Source of the DNA: a virus
DNA: 22,706 nucleotides
Strand: one strand, 5' to 3'
Virus record (IMG/VR): IMGVR_UViG_3300037119_010531
Location: 1-22,706 of that record
Positions 6,818 through 11,779 of the stretch are shown one piece after another. Numbering within the stretch: position 1 is the first letter of the stretch; every line of letters starts with the position of its first letter. The notes beneath the pieces were generated by a model. The model was not told the DNA's origin. It saw nothing but the letters and a program-made list of their open reading frames with translations, and did no database searches. A program made the translations under genes and the position numbers.

Positions 6818-7140
6818 GCGACAAACTCCTCGAACGAGACCCAAGGCTTGCGCTTGCCGAGCTTGATGCGCTTGCCCGGCACGTCGATCGAGATGTCGCG
6901 ATCGCTCGCCTCGCACAGGTAGTCGCCCGGCGCAATTCCGAACCCGGTCTCCTCTGCCTCGCTGCCCTTCACCATCTCGCAAAAGATGATGCGGGCGAGG
7001 TATGCGCTGTCATCCCAGCGCCAGCGTTTGGCGAGGGCCCTCTTGACCACCTCCGGCAGCTCGGTGCCGCCCCAGTGCGAGTAAAGCGCCACCCCAGCAC
7101 CGGCAGAGTCGTTGATGATGACGTTTCTGCGGTCACCCAT
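6814..7140 (-). CDS. Conserved phage hypothetical protein (SHWGG family)
   Basis: 108 residues. It has the recurrent phage pattern M-G-x-R-x-N-V-I-I...V-A-L-Y-S-H-W-G-G-T-E-L-P, then RWDDSAYLARIIFCEMV and ETGFGI. This family is common in phage early regions but has no assigned activity; the S-H-W-G-G and D-D-x-x-Y-L-A-R-I motifs are its conserved cores. GGAGGTGAACC precedes ATG 7140. The first 8 bases overlap the upstream gene, and its stop overlaps the next start. Confidence 0.88.
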   Translation of the reverse strand: MGDRRNVIINDSAGAGVALYSHWGGTELPEVVKRALAKRWRWDDSAYLARIIFCEMVKGSEAEETGFGIAPGDYLCEASDRDISIDVPGKRIKLGKRKPWVSFEEFVA

Positions 7141-7366
7141 GGTTCACCTCCTCGATGCGCTTCATCGCCCAGACGCCCGGCTCGACCTGCACCATCTCGT
7201 AGTTCACCGGCTCTTCGCTCGGGACCACGCGCACCTCGCGCACCGCGAGCCAGCGGTACGAGAGATCGTCCACATAGACCTTCGCTTCCTTCTCGGTCGC
7301 GAACGCGAGCCCATTGCTCACCCACTTGCCGCTGCTGTCAGCGATCACCTCAGCTTTGAAGCTCAT
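7133..7366 (-). CDS. Conserved phage hypothetical protein (MSFKAEVIAD family)
   Basis: 77 residues. The sequence M-S-F-K-A-E-V-I-A-D-S-S-G-K-W-V-S-N-G-L, then TEKEAKVYVDDLSYRWLAVR and EEPVNY, is a family repeatedly found in phages beside the SHWGG protein encoded next to it here, so the pair is probably functionally linked. It looks like a small beta-alpha-beta fold; the role is unknown. AAGGA lies 6 nt before ATG 7366. It overlaps both neighbours (17 bases upstream, 8 downstream). Confidence 0.88.
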   Translation of the reverse strand: MSFKAEVIADSSGKWVSNGLAFATEKEAKVYVDDLSYRWLAVREVRVVPSEEPVNYEMVQVEPGVWAMKRIEEVNHG

Positions 7367-7649
7367 TGGGATCCTTCCTGCGGGCGACGAGCCCGCGCAG
7401 AACCTGCTTCGCCCGCTTGGTCACGGGGCGAAAATCGTGATTGAGCCAGAAGCTCGCCGCACGCCGCGGCGGATACGGTTGCCCGTTGCGGCTCAGCACC
7501 GCTAGACCGCGCAGGGAGTCGAGCGCGACCAGCGTGATCGCGTTGTCCACCGCCTGCACGGCGTGGTACTTCGTGCGGCCTTTCTTGAAGACGATGAGCG
7601 GGCGTCCGTCGCGCCCGGCCATCACCTGCGGAACGTAGTCTTGCCTCAT
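7350..7649 (-). CDS. Basic hypothetical phage protein
   Basis: 99 residues, strongly basic in the C-terminal half (FRPVTKRAKQVLRGLVARRK). The front half is beta-like (GRPLIVFKKGRTKYHAVQAV). It could bind nucleic acid, but no motif proves it. ATG 7649 overlaps the upstream TAA by one base, with GGAG about 6 nt before. A longer in-frame reading to 7715 has no ribosome site and shadows the upstream gene. Confidence 0.8.
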   Translation of the reverse strand: MRQDYVPQVMAGRDGRPLIVFKKGRTKYHAVQAVDNAITLVALDSLRGLAVLSRNGQPYPPRRAASFWLNHDFRPVTKRAKQVLRGLVARRKDPNELQS

Positions 7650-7855
7650 TAAATCTCCTCGATGACGGTGACGGTCGCTCCATAGCGTTCGCTCCACACT
7701 TCGAGCGCGCCCCACGAGATGGCGTGCCCGATGATGCTGACGCGCACGGGGGCGTCCGGGTACTCGACCTTGACTAGCGCCAGTCGCCCGTCTGTGAAGC
7801 CCCGCAGGAGCCTCGCGCGCTCGCGCTGCACCGTGAGTTGCTCTTCGTAGATCAA
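7649..7855 (-). CDS. Small hypothetical phage protein with TTG start
   Basis: 68 residues from TTG 7855, chosen because AAGGAGGTG ends 2-3 nt before it and the codon overlaps the upstream stop as TTGA; no ATG or GTG is near. It begins (L)IYEEQLTVQRERARLLRGF and continues with a beta-rich C-terminal part (ALVKVEYPDAPVRVSIIG, then YGATVTVIEEI). No family is recognised. Confidence 0.75.
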   Translation of the reverse strand: MIYEEQLTVQRERARLLRGFTDGRLALVKVEYPDAPVRVSIIGHAISWGALEVWSERYGATVTVIEEI

Positions 7856-8019
7856 TGCACCTCCTTCGGGAATTCCATCCCGCAGTGGCGGCAGCGCAGC
7901 CAGAAGATCTTGCCGAGCTTGCCGAGCATCATCAGCTCTCCGCCGCAGAGACTGCAGCCCTCGGGCTCGTGCGGCGCGAGCCCGCGGTCTTCCATCGACA
8001 TCGGTGCCGGTGATTTCAC
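7852..8019 (-). CDS. 55-aa zinc-ribbon protein
   Basis: A short gene with two C-x2-C pairs: C22/C25 (CSLCGGEL) and C43/C46 (CRHCGMEF). The spacing is that of a classical zinc ribbon. It starts at GTG 8019 with AAAGGAGG ending 6 nt upstream, and that codon overlaps the upstream stop as GTGA. Small phage zinc ribbons may act as nucleic-acid or RNA-polymerase binding proteins, but this one is unassigned. Confidence 0.82.
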   Translation of the reverse strand: MKSPAPMSMEDRGLAPHEPEGCSLCGGELMMLGKLGKIFWLRCRHCGMEFPKEVH

Positions 8020-8249
8020 GGTGAACCTCCTTTCGGTTTCTGCTTACTGACGTGCCAGTGAGTGACGCACCCGGAGCAGTTGCGATCGGGGCGCAGCACA
8101 TACCCCAGCACCATCTCTTTCGATGCCATGTTGTAGCAGCCGTAGACGTCCGGGTTCGTTCCTTCCGCCTTCATCTCTGCGAGCGACTCCCCGCAGAGTT
8201 CGCACGTCGGATCGACGTGCTGAGCGAGAAGATCGGCAATGTGTTCCAT
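8016..8249 (-). CDS. Cysteine-rich small protein, putative metal-binding
   Basis: 77 residues with C16/C19 (CELCGE), C38 and C58/C61 (CSGC). The two C-x2-C pairs with about 38 residues between them suggest a zinc-binding fold, although the loop is long. H-x-x-H-W-H after the second pair could add ligands. ATG 8249 is supported by GGAGGTGGCGTG upstream, and that ribosome site is part of the duplicated 51-bp segment. A longer reading starting MDDHQ is only the antisense shadow of the repeat. Function unknown. Confidence 0.8.
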   Translation of the reverse strand: MEHIADLLAQHVDPTCELCGESLAEMKAEGTNPDVYGCYNMASKEMVLGYVLRPDRNCSGCVTHWHVSKQKPKGGSP

Positions 8250-8323
8250 CACGCCACCTCCTTGATGGTCGTCCAATCGCCCAGCGGCTTGAACCCGAAG
8301 GGCCCGCCGTGCTCCTCTTTCAT
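8249..8323 (-). CDS. 24-aa micro-gene, duplicated tail of the 145-aa gene
   Basis: ATG 8323 to TGA 8249 encodes 24 residues ending FGFKPLGDWTTIKEVA, identical to the end of the 145-aa protein encoded at 8454-8891. The shared DNA is the 51-bp repeat. ATG 8323 overlaps the membrane gene's stop as ATGA and carries on the operon's translational chain. It may be a non-functional relic that keeps ribosomes moving to the next gene, or a real micropeptide. Confidence 0.45.
   Translation of the reverse strand: MKEEHGGPFGFKPLGDWTTIKEVA
8253..8303. repeat. 51-bp direct repeat, copy 1
   Basis: Identical to 8458-8508 except for one base (A at 8276, G at 8481), with the copies 205 bp apart. On the minus strand it encodes the tail FGFKPLGDWTTIKEVA and ends in an AAGGAGGTGGC ribosome site, which here serves the gene starting at 8249. 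Confidence 0.95.
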
Positions 8324-8457
8324 GCGATCCTCACTTTCTTGGCACCAGCGTAAATAGCCTTGAGCTTGGCCTTCGCCGCCGCCTTCGTCGCGGCATAGAT
8401 CCAGCCCGTGTGCACCGCTAGCGTGGCGGCGATCACGACGTACGCGAACCCTTTCAT
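8320..8457 (-). CDS. Small single-span membrane protein
   Basis: 45 residues: MKGFAYVVIAATLAVHTGWI is one transmembrane helix or an uncleaved signal anchor, followed by an A/K-rich cytoplasmic-type tail (TKAAAKAKLKAIYAGAKKVR). It is flanked on both sides by the 51-bp direct repeat; the repeat copy just upstream supplies the GGAGGTGGC ribosome site before ATG 8457. This suggests it entered the operon together with, or through, the duplication. Function unknown. Confidence 0.75.
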   Translation of the reverse strand: MKGFAYVVIAATLAVHTGWIYAATKAAAKAKLKAIYAGAKKVRIA

Positions 8458-8891
8458 GCCACCTCCTTGATGGTCGTCCAGTCGCCCAGCGGCTTGAACC
8501 CGAAGGGCGCGACGCGCCAGAATTTGCTGCAATGGTTGTCGATGGTCTCGACGAGATCGCCCACGCTGGTGGAGCGCACCTTGTTGTTCAGCGGGCGCAC
8601 TCCGCGCGGGTGAGCCACCTCGTCCCAGCGCGAATCGATGTGGTTGGTGTACTCGAACGCAGCCTCAAGGGCCGAGGACATCTGCTCCTTGGTGTTCACC
8701 TCACCCTTGTAGTCCACGATCGCCACAGGCGCGTAGCAGCCAGCCTGCAAGAGCAGGCGCACCGCCTCGCGATGGCGCTCGTCGTTGTGGCCGAATCCAG
8801 CCTCCTCGAACAGCCCACGCGTTTCGCCTCGCGGTGCAAGGCCCTTCGCCTCCGCGAGATCGCGGCTCAGGTGGTACACGATCATCTTCAT
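8454..8891 (-). CDS. Hypothetical phage protein with RSxSVGD tail motif
   Basis: 145 residues. The body (HREAVRLLLQAGCYAPVAIV, then VNTKEQMSSALEAAFEYTNH) is mixed alpha/beta. The C-terminus has V-R-S-T-S-V-G-D-L-V-E followed about 20 residues later by A-P-F-G-F-K-P-L, like the R-S-x-S-V-G-D...G-F tail of several small phage and YodL-like proteins of unknown activity. GGAGGTGTCCTC precedes ATG 8891, which overlaps the upstream stop as ATGA. The last 51 bases are the parent of the copy at 8253-8303. Confidence 0.83.
   Translation of the reverse strand: MKMIVYHLSRDLAEAKGLAPRGETRGLFEEAGFGHNDERHREAVRLLLQAGCYAPVAIVDYKGEVNTKEQMSSALEAAFEYTNHIDSRWDEVAHPRGVRPLNNKVRSTSVGDLVETIDNHCSKFWRVAPFGFKPLGDWTTIKEVA
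8458..8508. repeat. 51-bp direct repeat, copy 2
   Basis: Partner of 8253-8303 (50 of 51 bases identical). It is the 3' end of the 145-aa gene and carries the ribosome site used by the membrane gene at 8457. It is the likelier original copy because it lies inside a full-length gene. Confidence 0.95.
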
Positions 8892-9301
8892 GAGGACACC
8901 TCCTTGTCGTTGACCTTCAGATCGAGGATGCGAGCACGCACAGCGAGCGCCCGTGCCTCGGCACGGCTGACTGCGAAGCGCCTCACGCGCTTGTAGTGCT
9001 GGCTGACCACCTCGCCGTCGAACCCGCCAGCGATGATGCCGAGCACGACACTGAAGTTGTCCCTCATGTCTTCGAGGAATTTCCTCGGGATCGCGTTGTA
9101 GCTCACGCTGCGGCCCGGCGCGTCCCAGTCGATGTAGCCGATTCCGTCGATCGGGAGGATCCGCAGGAACGTGCGGCCCTCTGGCATGACGTACTCGACG
9201 AGCGCCCGGTTGTCGATCGCGGAGAGAACCCACGCGTCGCGCATGCCCTGATTGGCGTACACCTCGCCGAGGTTGGCGACCATACCCCTATGGCTCGTCA
9301 T
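8888..9301 (-). CDS. Hypothetical phage protein
   Basis: 137 residues. Features visible are ALVEYVMPEGRTFLRILPID (beta-rich), a Y-I-D-W-D-A-P-G-R-S-V-S-Y segment that repeats aromatic-acidic pairs, and a basic C-terminal helix (YKRVRRFAVSRAEARALAVR). No known domain is recognised. AGGAGG lies 4 nt before ATG 9301, and the start overlaps the preceding stop as ATGA. The longer in-frame reading to 9706 shadows the two upstream genes. Confidence 0.82.
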   Translation of the reverse strand: MTSHRGMVANLGEVYANQGMRDAWVLSAIDNRALVEYVMPEGRTFLRILPIDGIGYIDWDAPGRSVSYNAIPRKFLEDMRDNFSVVLGIIAGGFDGEVVSQHYKRVRRFAVSRAEARALAVRARILDLKVNDKEVSS

Positions 9302-9576
9302 GCAGCCTCCTTTTCCTTGCGCTTGATCTCCATGTACGCGCTGCGGCCTGACATCGGCCAGATGATCCACGCGGGCGGCACCGCGGCCGAGAGGTTGCCG
9401 TCTTCGCCGCCGAACATCGCGTGCATCGCGCTCGCAGCGCCAGCGAGGAACGCGCACTCCTCGTCCGCCCCGCGCTTCGAGAGCGGTTTGATGCCGAGGT
9501 GGTCCATGCGGCTCACGAGCCGCGCCTCGACCCCCTTCGCAACAGCGGCAGCCTTCGCCTTGTCTTTCGGTTTCAT
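9298..9576 (-). CDS. Small hypothetical phage protein
   Basis: 92 residues with lysine-rich ends (MKPKDKAKAAAVAKG... and KRKEKEAA) around a middle of A/G-rich helix (AFLAGAASAMHAMFGG) and PPAWIIWPMSGRSAYM. The charged ends suggest a nucleic-acid or protein-binding surface, but there is no assignable motif. GGAGGTGTGA precedes ATG 9576, which directly follows the upstream TGA. Confidence 0.8.
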   Translation of the reverse strand: MKPKDKAKAAAVAKGVEARLVSRMDHLGIKPLSKRGADEECAFLAGAASAMHAMFGGEDGNLSAAVPPAWIIWPMSGRSAYMEIKRKEKEAA

Positions 9577-9852
9577 TCACACCTCCATCACGGAAAGCCC
9601 ATCGTTGATCAACCCGCGAACGATCGCGGGATAGAAGCGGTGCTCGACCGCGACCGCATCGCCGAGCATCTGCCAGCTCTCGACGTCGAGGTGCGCGTCG
9701 AACCACGCCTTCGCTGCATCGCTCTGCGGCCTGAGCATGTACACCGAGCCCCCACCCCAGACGCGCACGTCGTACTTCTTCTCCTCGGCGTAGAGCGGGA
9801 TGCCGAGCTTGCTGCGCCAGATTGCGGCGTCCATCGACAGTTTCTTCGCCAT
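9577..9852 (-). CDS. Conserved phage hypothetical protein
   Basis: 91 residues. The pattern ...LRPQSDAAKAWFDAHL, then DAVAVEHRFYPAIVRGLINDGLSV, is a short family seen repeatedly in phages (A-W-x-x-x-H-L...A-V-E-H-R-F...G-L-x-V), without known activity. ATG 9852 overlaps the upstream stop as TGATG; a GTG at 9855 is an alternative. A GGGGG stretch about 4 nt before gives a modest ribosome site. Confidence 0.82.
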   Translation of the reverse strand: MAKKLSMDAAIWRSKLGIPLYAEEKKYDVRVWGGGSVYMLRPQSDAAKAWFDAHLDVESWQMLGDAVAVEHRFYPAIVRGLINDGLSVMEV

Positions 9853-10031
9853 CACGCCCCCTTCGGCCGGTAACCGGCCACTTTCGCGAGCAGCTCGTCG
9901 CGGATGTTGAAAGCGCCGACGACCGACATGCGGCCAGCCTCGGCGATCACCTTCAGCTTCAGGCCCGGGTTCGAGCGCAGGTACTCGCTGAACGCGGAGA
10001 CCTCCTTGAACACCTTCACTGCGTTGTCCAT
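9852..10031 (-). CDS. 59-aa hypothetical phage protein
   Basis: The protein begins MDNAVKVFKEVSAFSEYLRS and includes LKLKVIAEAGRMSVVGAFNI and a C-terminal GYRPKGA. It looks like two helices with a short beta segment; no family is recognised. AAGGAG lies 6 nt before ATG 10031. That ribosome site is part of a 5-bp stem (CTCCT with AGGAG, 10038-10052), and a 6-bp hairpin lies just upstream, so its translation may be structure-controlled. Confidence 0.78.
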   Translation of the reverse strand: MDNAVKVFKEVSAFSEYLRSNPGLKLKVIAEAGRMSVVGAFNIRDELLAKVAGYRPKGA

Positions 10032-10051
10032 CGCAATCTCCTTCGAGAGGA

Positions 10052-10071
10052 GCCCGCTCTAGGCGGCGGGC
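10052..10071 (-). other. Hairpin before the 59-aa gene
   Basis: In the leftward RNA, GCCCGC (10071-10066) pairs perfectly with GCGGGC (10057-10052) around an 8-nt loop. It fills most of the only gap between 10082 and 10031 and precedes a ribosome site that is itself in a small stem. No T run follows, so it is not a clear terminator. Confidence 0.6.
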
Positions 10072-10081
10072 GTGCCGTTGC

Positions 10082-10339
10082 TCAGTCTGCTAGACCCCAC
10101 GACTCGATGAAGCGAACGACACCGGCCTCGCGATCGACCGCGATGTCGTAGACGCCAGCGCGCCAGCGCAGCGCGCCCCAGCTAGATCCCATCGGGAAAT
10201 TCGCGTGGACGGCTCGCGCGATCAGCTCATCGCTGGCGCTCTTGTCCAGAAGCGGGATCTCGACGCGACTGTTGTCGCGCCACCCGCTGGAGGACTCGTA
10301 CTCGCTCTTCACATTCGCCATATCGATGATCCGGCTCAT
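10082..10339 (-). CDS. Hypothetical phage protein
   Basis: 85 residues (MSRIIDMANVKSEYESSSGW...). The C-terminal half (SSWGALRWRAGVYDIAVDRE, then VVRFIESWGLAD) is tryptophan- and beta-rich. ATG 10339 overlaps the upstream stop as ATGA with AAGGCGG about 5 nt before; ATG 10321 is possible. No known domain is recognised. It is the second gene of the leftward operon. Confidence 0.78.
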   Translation of the reverse strand: MSRIIDMANVKSEYESSSGWRDNSRVEIPLLDKSASDELIARAVHANFPMGSSWGALRWRAGVYDIAVDREAGVVRFIESWGLAD

Positions 10340-10605
10340 GATGCCGCCTTCTCGGAGAGAGCTTTCTCCGCGGCGAGCAGCGCGCTGTAGGCGAACGGGA
10401 TCTCCTTGAGGTACACATCACCGTATTCGCCATCTGGAACGATCGGCGACTTCACGAGGCAGAACGCCCTCGCGTACGGATCCTTGCGCGAGTTTTCGAG
10501 CGACTTGTAGAGCTTCAGGATGTGCCAGCTCCAGCCGCCCGACTCGACCACGGCGTACGACTCCGGCATCTTCTTCGATTTGGCGAACCAGTTCTTGCTT
10601 GCCAT
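10336..10605 (-). CDS. Conserved phage hypothetical protein, first gene of leftward operon
   Basis: 89 residues (MASKNWFAKSKKMPESYAVV...). Its core V-E-S-G-G-W-S-W-H-I-L-K-L-Y, then ARAFCLVKSP and GEYGDVYL, resembles a short phage family with G-W-T-W-H-V-L-K. Function is unknown. A GAAGGGAAA ribosome site precedes ATG 10605. The upstream 12 nt TCCTCTCGAAGG also precede the 59-aa gene, so two leaders share an element. It is the promoter-proximal gene of the array, about 460 nt downstream of the leftward promoter. Confidence 0.82.
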   Translation of the reverse strand: MASKNWFAKSKKMPESYAVVESGGWSWHILKLYKSLENSRKDPYARAFCLVKSPIVPDGEYGDVYLKEIPFAYSALLAAEKALSEKAAS

Positions 10606-10974
10606 TGGATTTCCCTTCGAGAGGACGCGCTCAAGACCCGGGCGCGCTGCGGGACGTTCGCGAGGAACGGATCTCGATCGACTTGTCTGCCGGGGAAGTG
10701 GCAGCATCGGTCAACCATCGGCACGCGGTGGGGGGCACCACGCTCGATCGAGATCGGTGCCTCGCAGCACCGTGTTGGAAACATGATCGCACTTGGTGGC
10801 GATCGAAAACCAAGGATCAGGGGCGCTCTCACAAGCAGCGCATCGCTCGCCCATCGATCGACTGCCGGGACACTGGCGTGCCTGCGACCACCTCGCTTGC
10901 GGGGATGAGCGACCAAGCTCATCACCCCCATCACTGCGTGGCTTCACTCCGGCCCGCGGTCCCGGCCTTCCCGA

Positions 10975-11043
10975 GACCCCCGGGGGTCAGCGCCCCGGGA
11001 CGACCCACCTCACTCCATCCAGCTCCCCGGGGAGGCACCCGGG
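10975..11043. repeat. Cluster of GC palindromes
   Basis: GACCCCCGGGGGTC (10975-10988, perfect 14 bp) and CTCCCCGGGGAG (11023-11034, perfect 12 bp) are joined by further CCCCGGG (10994-11000) and CCCGGG (11038-11043) sites: four CCCGGG cores in 65 bp. In the leftward RNA they would form strong stems shortly after the start of transcription. Confidence 0.8.
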
Positions 11044-11069
11044 CCCAGCCACTGCGTCCTACGGCGCAT

Positions 11070-11098
11070 ACGCTACTCTCTTTACACTTTCGTGTCAA
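11070..11098 (-). promoter_or_regulatory. Leftward promoter for the early gene array
   Basis: On the minus strand, TTGACA (11098-11093, consensus -35) is followed after exactly 17 nt by TAGCGT (11075-11070). The spacer contains GAAAGTGTAAAG, which is shared with the rightward promoter at 11193-11221, and an ACAC-tttc-GTGT dyad (11084-11095). It is the only strong leftward promoter ahead of the 23-gene array. Confidence 0.65.
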
Positions 11099-11124
11099 GT
11101 CGAGGTGGTAAGTCCATGATTACA

Positions 11125-11195
11125 AACGAACGCTATCGTCGTTTAAATAGTGATAGCCGCAAGCTATCCCAGCGGGGTAGTCGAACAGCGACTAG
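11125..11195. other. Three consecutive perfect 6-bp hairpins
   Basis: AAACGA/TCGTTT (11124-11144 region), GATAGC/GCTATC (11152-11168 region) and TAGTCG/CGACTA (11178-11194 region) are each perfect 6-bp stems with 5-9 nt loops, one after another. A fourth, GGCTCA/TGAGCC (11220-11236), spans the next start codon. They lie between the two divergent promoters. Confidence 0.7.
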
Positions 11196-11221
11196 ACGTG
11201 AAAGTGTGAACCGTGTATAGG
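11193..11221 (+). promoter_or_regulatory. Rightward promoter, twin of the leftward one
   Basis: TAGACG (11193-11198), 17 nt, then TATAGG (11216-11221). Aligned with the leftward promoter, 19 of 29 bases match, including an 8-base block, GAAAGTGT, in the spacer. The -10 ends 8 nt before ATG 11230, so the transcript would begin almost at the start codon. Confidence 0.55.
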
Positions 11222-11229
11222 CTCACCAG

Positions 11230-11442
11230 ATGAGCCATGCGCATAGCGAGATCGACGTCTGCCCACGGTGCGAGCACATCGATGAGCTGGGCAATCGCCT
11301 CACGCGCCCGCTGCGGATGCTGGGGAACCTGCACATGCGCTGCGACGGCTGCGGGCTTGAGCTGATCGAGCGCCCGAGCTGGCGCACCCGGCCGAAGAAA
11401 GGTCGCGCGCACCCGCGCCTGAACGAGCCCCTAGCCGCATAG
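11230..11442 (+). CDS. 70-aa zinc-ribbon protein at the head of the rightward genes
   Basis: Two C-x2-C pairs, C11/C14 (CPRCEH) and C38/C41 (CDGCGLEL), make a clear zinc ribbon; the C-terminus is basic (RTRPKKGRAHPR). It stands alone between two long non-coding regions and immediately after a rightward promoter, a typical place for a phage transcription regulator, though that role is inference. No Shine-Dalgarno is visible, and a hairpin (11220-11236) includes the ATG, so translation may be leaderless or controlled. Confidence 0.7.
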   Translation: MSHAHSEIDVCPRCEHIDELGNRLTRPLRMLGNLHMRCDGCGLELIERPSWRTRPKKGRAHPRLNEPLAA

Positions 11443-11495
11443 CACCGCGCAGGGCTTTCACCGCTGTCAACAGACTAGCGGTAGTGGTGTTGACG

Positions 11496-11525
11496 TTGAC
11501 GTGAACGTAAAGCGTTTCGCATAGC
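11496..11525 (+). promoter_or_regulatory. Weak third promoter candidate
   Basis: TTGACG (11496-11501), 18 nt, then CATAGC (11520-11525). The first half (GACGTGAA-c-GT) matches the rightward promoter at 11193 almost base for base, but the second half does not. It may be a partial copy or only a binding site. Confidence 0.25.
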
Positions 11526-11539
11526 AAACGTGATCGATT

Positions 11540-11558
11540 CCTGACTTGACATGTCAGG
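11540..11558. promoter_or_regulatory. Dyad with perfect TGACATGTCA core
   Basis: CCTGAC (11540-11545) pairs with GTCAGG (11553-11558), and inside it TGACATGTCA (11547-11556) is a perfect 10-bp palindrome. The nested symmetry suggests a protein-binding site rather than a terminator, as no T run follows. Confidence 0.45.
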
Positions 11559-11750
11559 TTCAGTGCGGAGGATGACGAAACACCCTCGCGCGCGTCGGCA
11601 ACCACCCGACCTTCCCTGCAAGGCAGCTCCGCCCCTCACACCCACCGGACAGCGAGTCGCGCCAGCGACTGGGGCCCCGGAGCGCAGCGACCGGGGAACG
11701 CCTCTCTCGCCACGCGATGTAATGCCCAGCAGGGTTCTGAAGGCACGCCG

Positions 11751-11777
11751 TCGCAATTCACGCTACGATCGCGCCCA
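11751..11777 (+). promoter_or_regulatory. Late-promoter-like repeated element, copy before terS
   Basis: TCGCAAT, six bases, TACGAT, one base, GCGCCCA. 22 of 27 bases match the element at 17235-17261. TACGAT resembles a -10 and ends 10 nt before ATG 11780. No ordinary -35 is visible, so an activator or another sigma factor would be needed if it is a promoter. Confidence 0.5.
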
Positions 11778-11779
11778 CG

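Larger units (their letters stand above)
10606..11229. other. 624-bp non-coding control region
   Basis: Open readings here overlap one another, lack ribosome sites and have arginine-rich shadow composition, so I call it non-coding. It holds the leader of the leftward transcript, several CGATCGA boxes, a cluster of four CCCGGG-centred palindromes (10975-11043), the leftward promoter (11070-11098), three perfect 6-bp hairpins (11125-11195) and the rightward promoter (11193-11221). A replication origin or an early regulatory RNA would fit, but neither is proven. Confidence 0.7.
11443..11779. other. 337-bp non-coding region before the small terminase, candidate packaging site
   Basis: No convincing gene is seen on either strand. 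It holds tandem TTGACG boxes (11490-11501), a CCTGAC/GTCAGG hairpin containing the 10-bp palindrome TGACATGTCA (11540-11558), AGTCGC/GCGACT (11655-11670), GGGGCCCC (11671-11678), CCCCGG/CCGGGG (11675-11696), three CAGCGA boxes, and the late-promoter-like element at 11751-11777. Lambdoid cos sites lie just before the small terminase gene, so a cos or pac site here is plausible but not shown. Confidence 0.6.

Noticed and set aside
10515-10947. Minus-strand frames in the 10.6-10.95 kb gap
   Set aside because: They overlap the 89-aa gene or each other in wrong frames, are arginine/serine-rich, and have no Shine-Dalgarno.
11124-11200. tRNA-like set of three stems
   Set aside because: The stems follow one another but there is no acceptor stem enclosing them, no proper T-loop and no CCA; not a cloverleaf.
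11475-11756. 93-aa minus-strand frame in the non-coding region
   Set aside because: Low-complexity arginine/glycine composition and no ribosome site or neighbour in the same direction.
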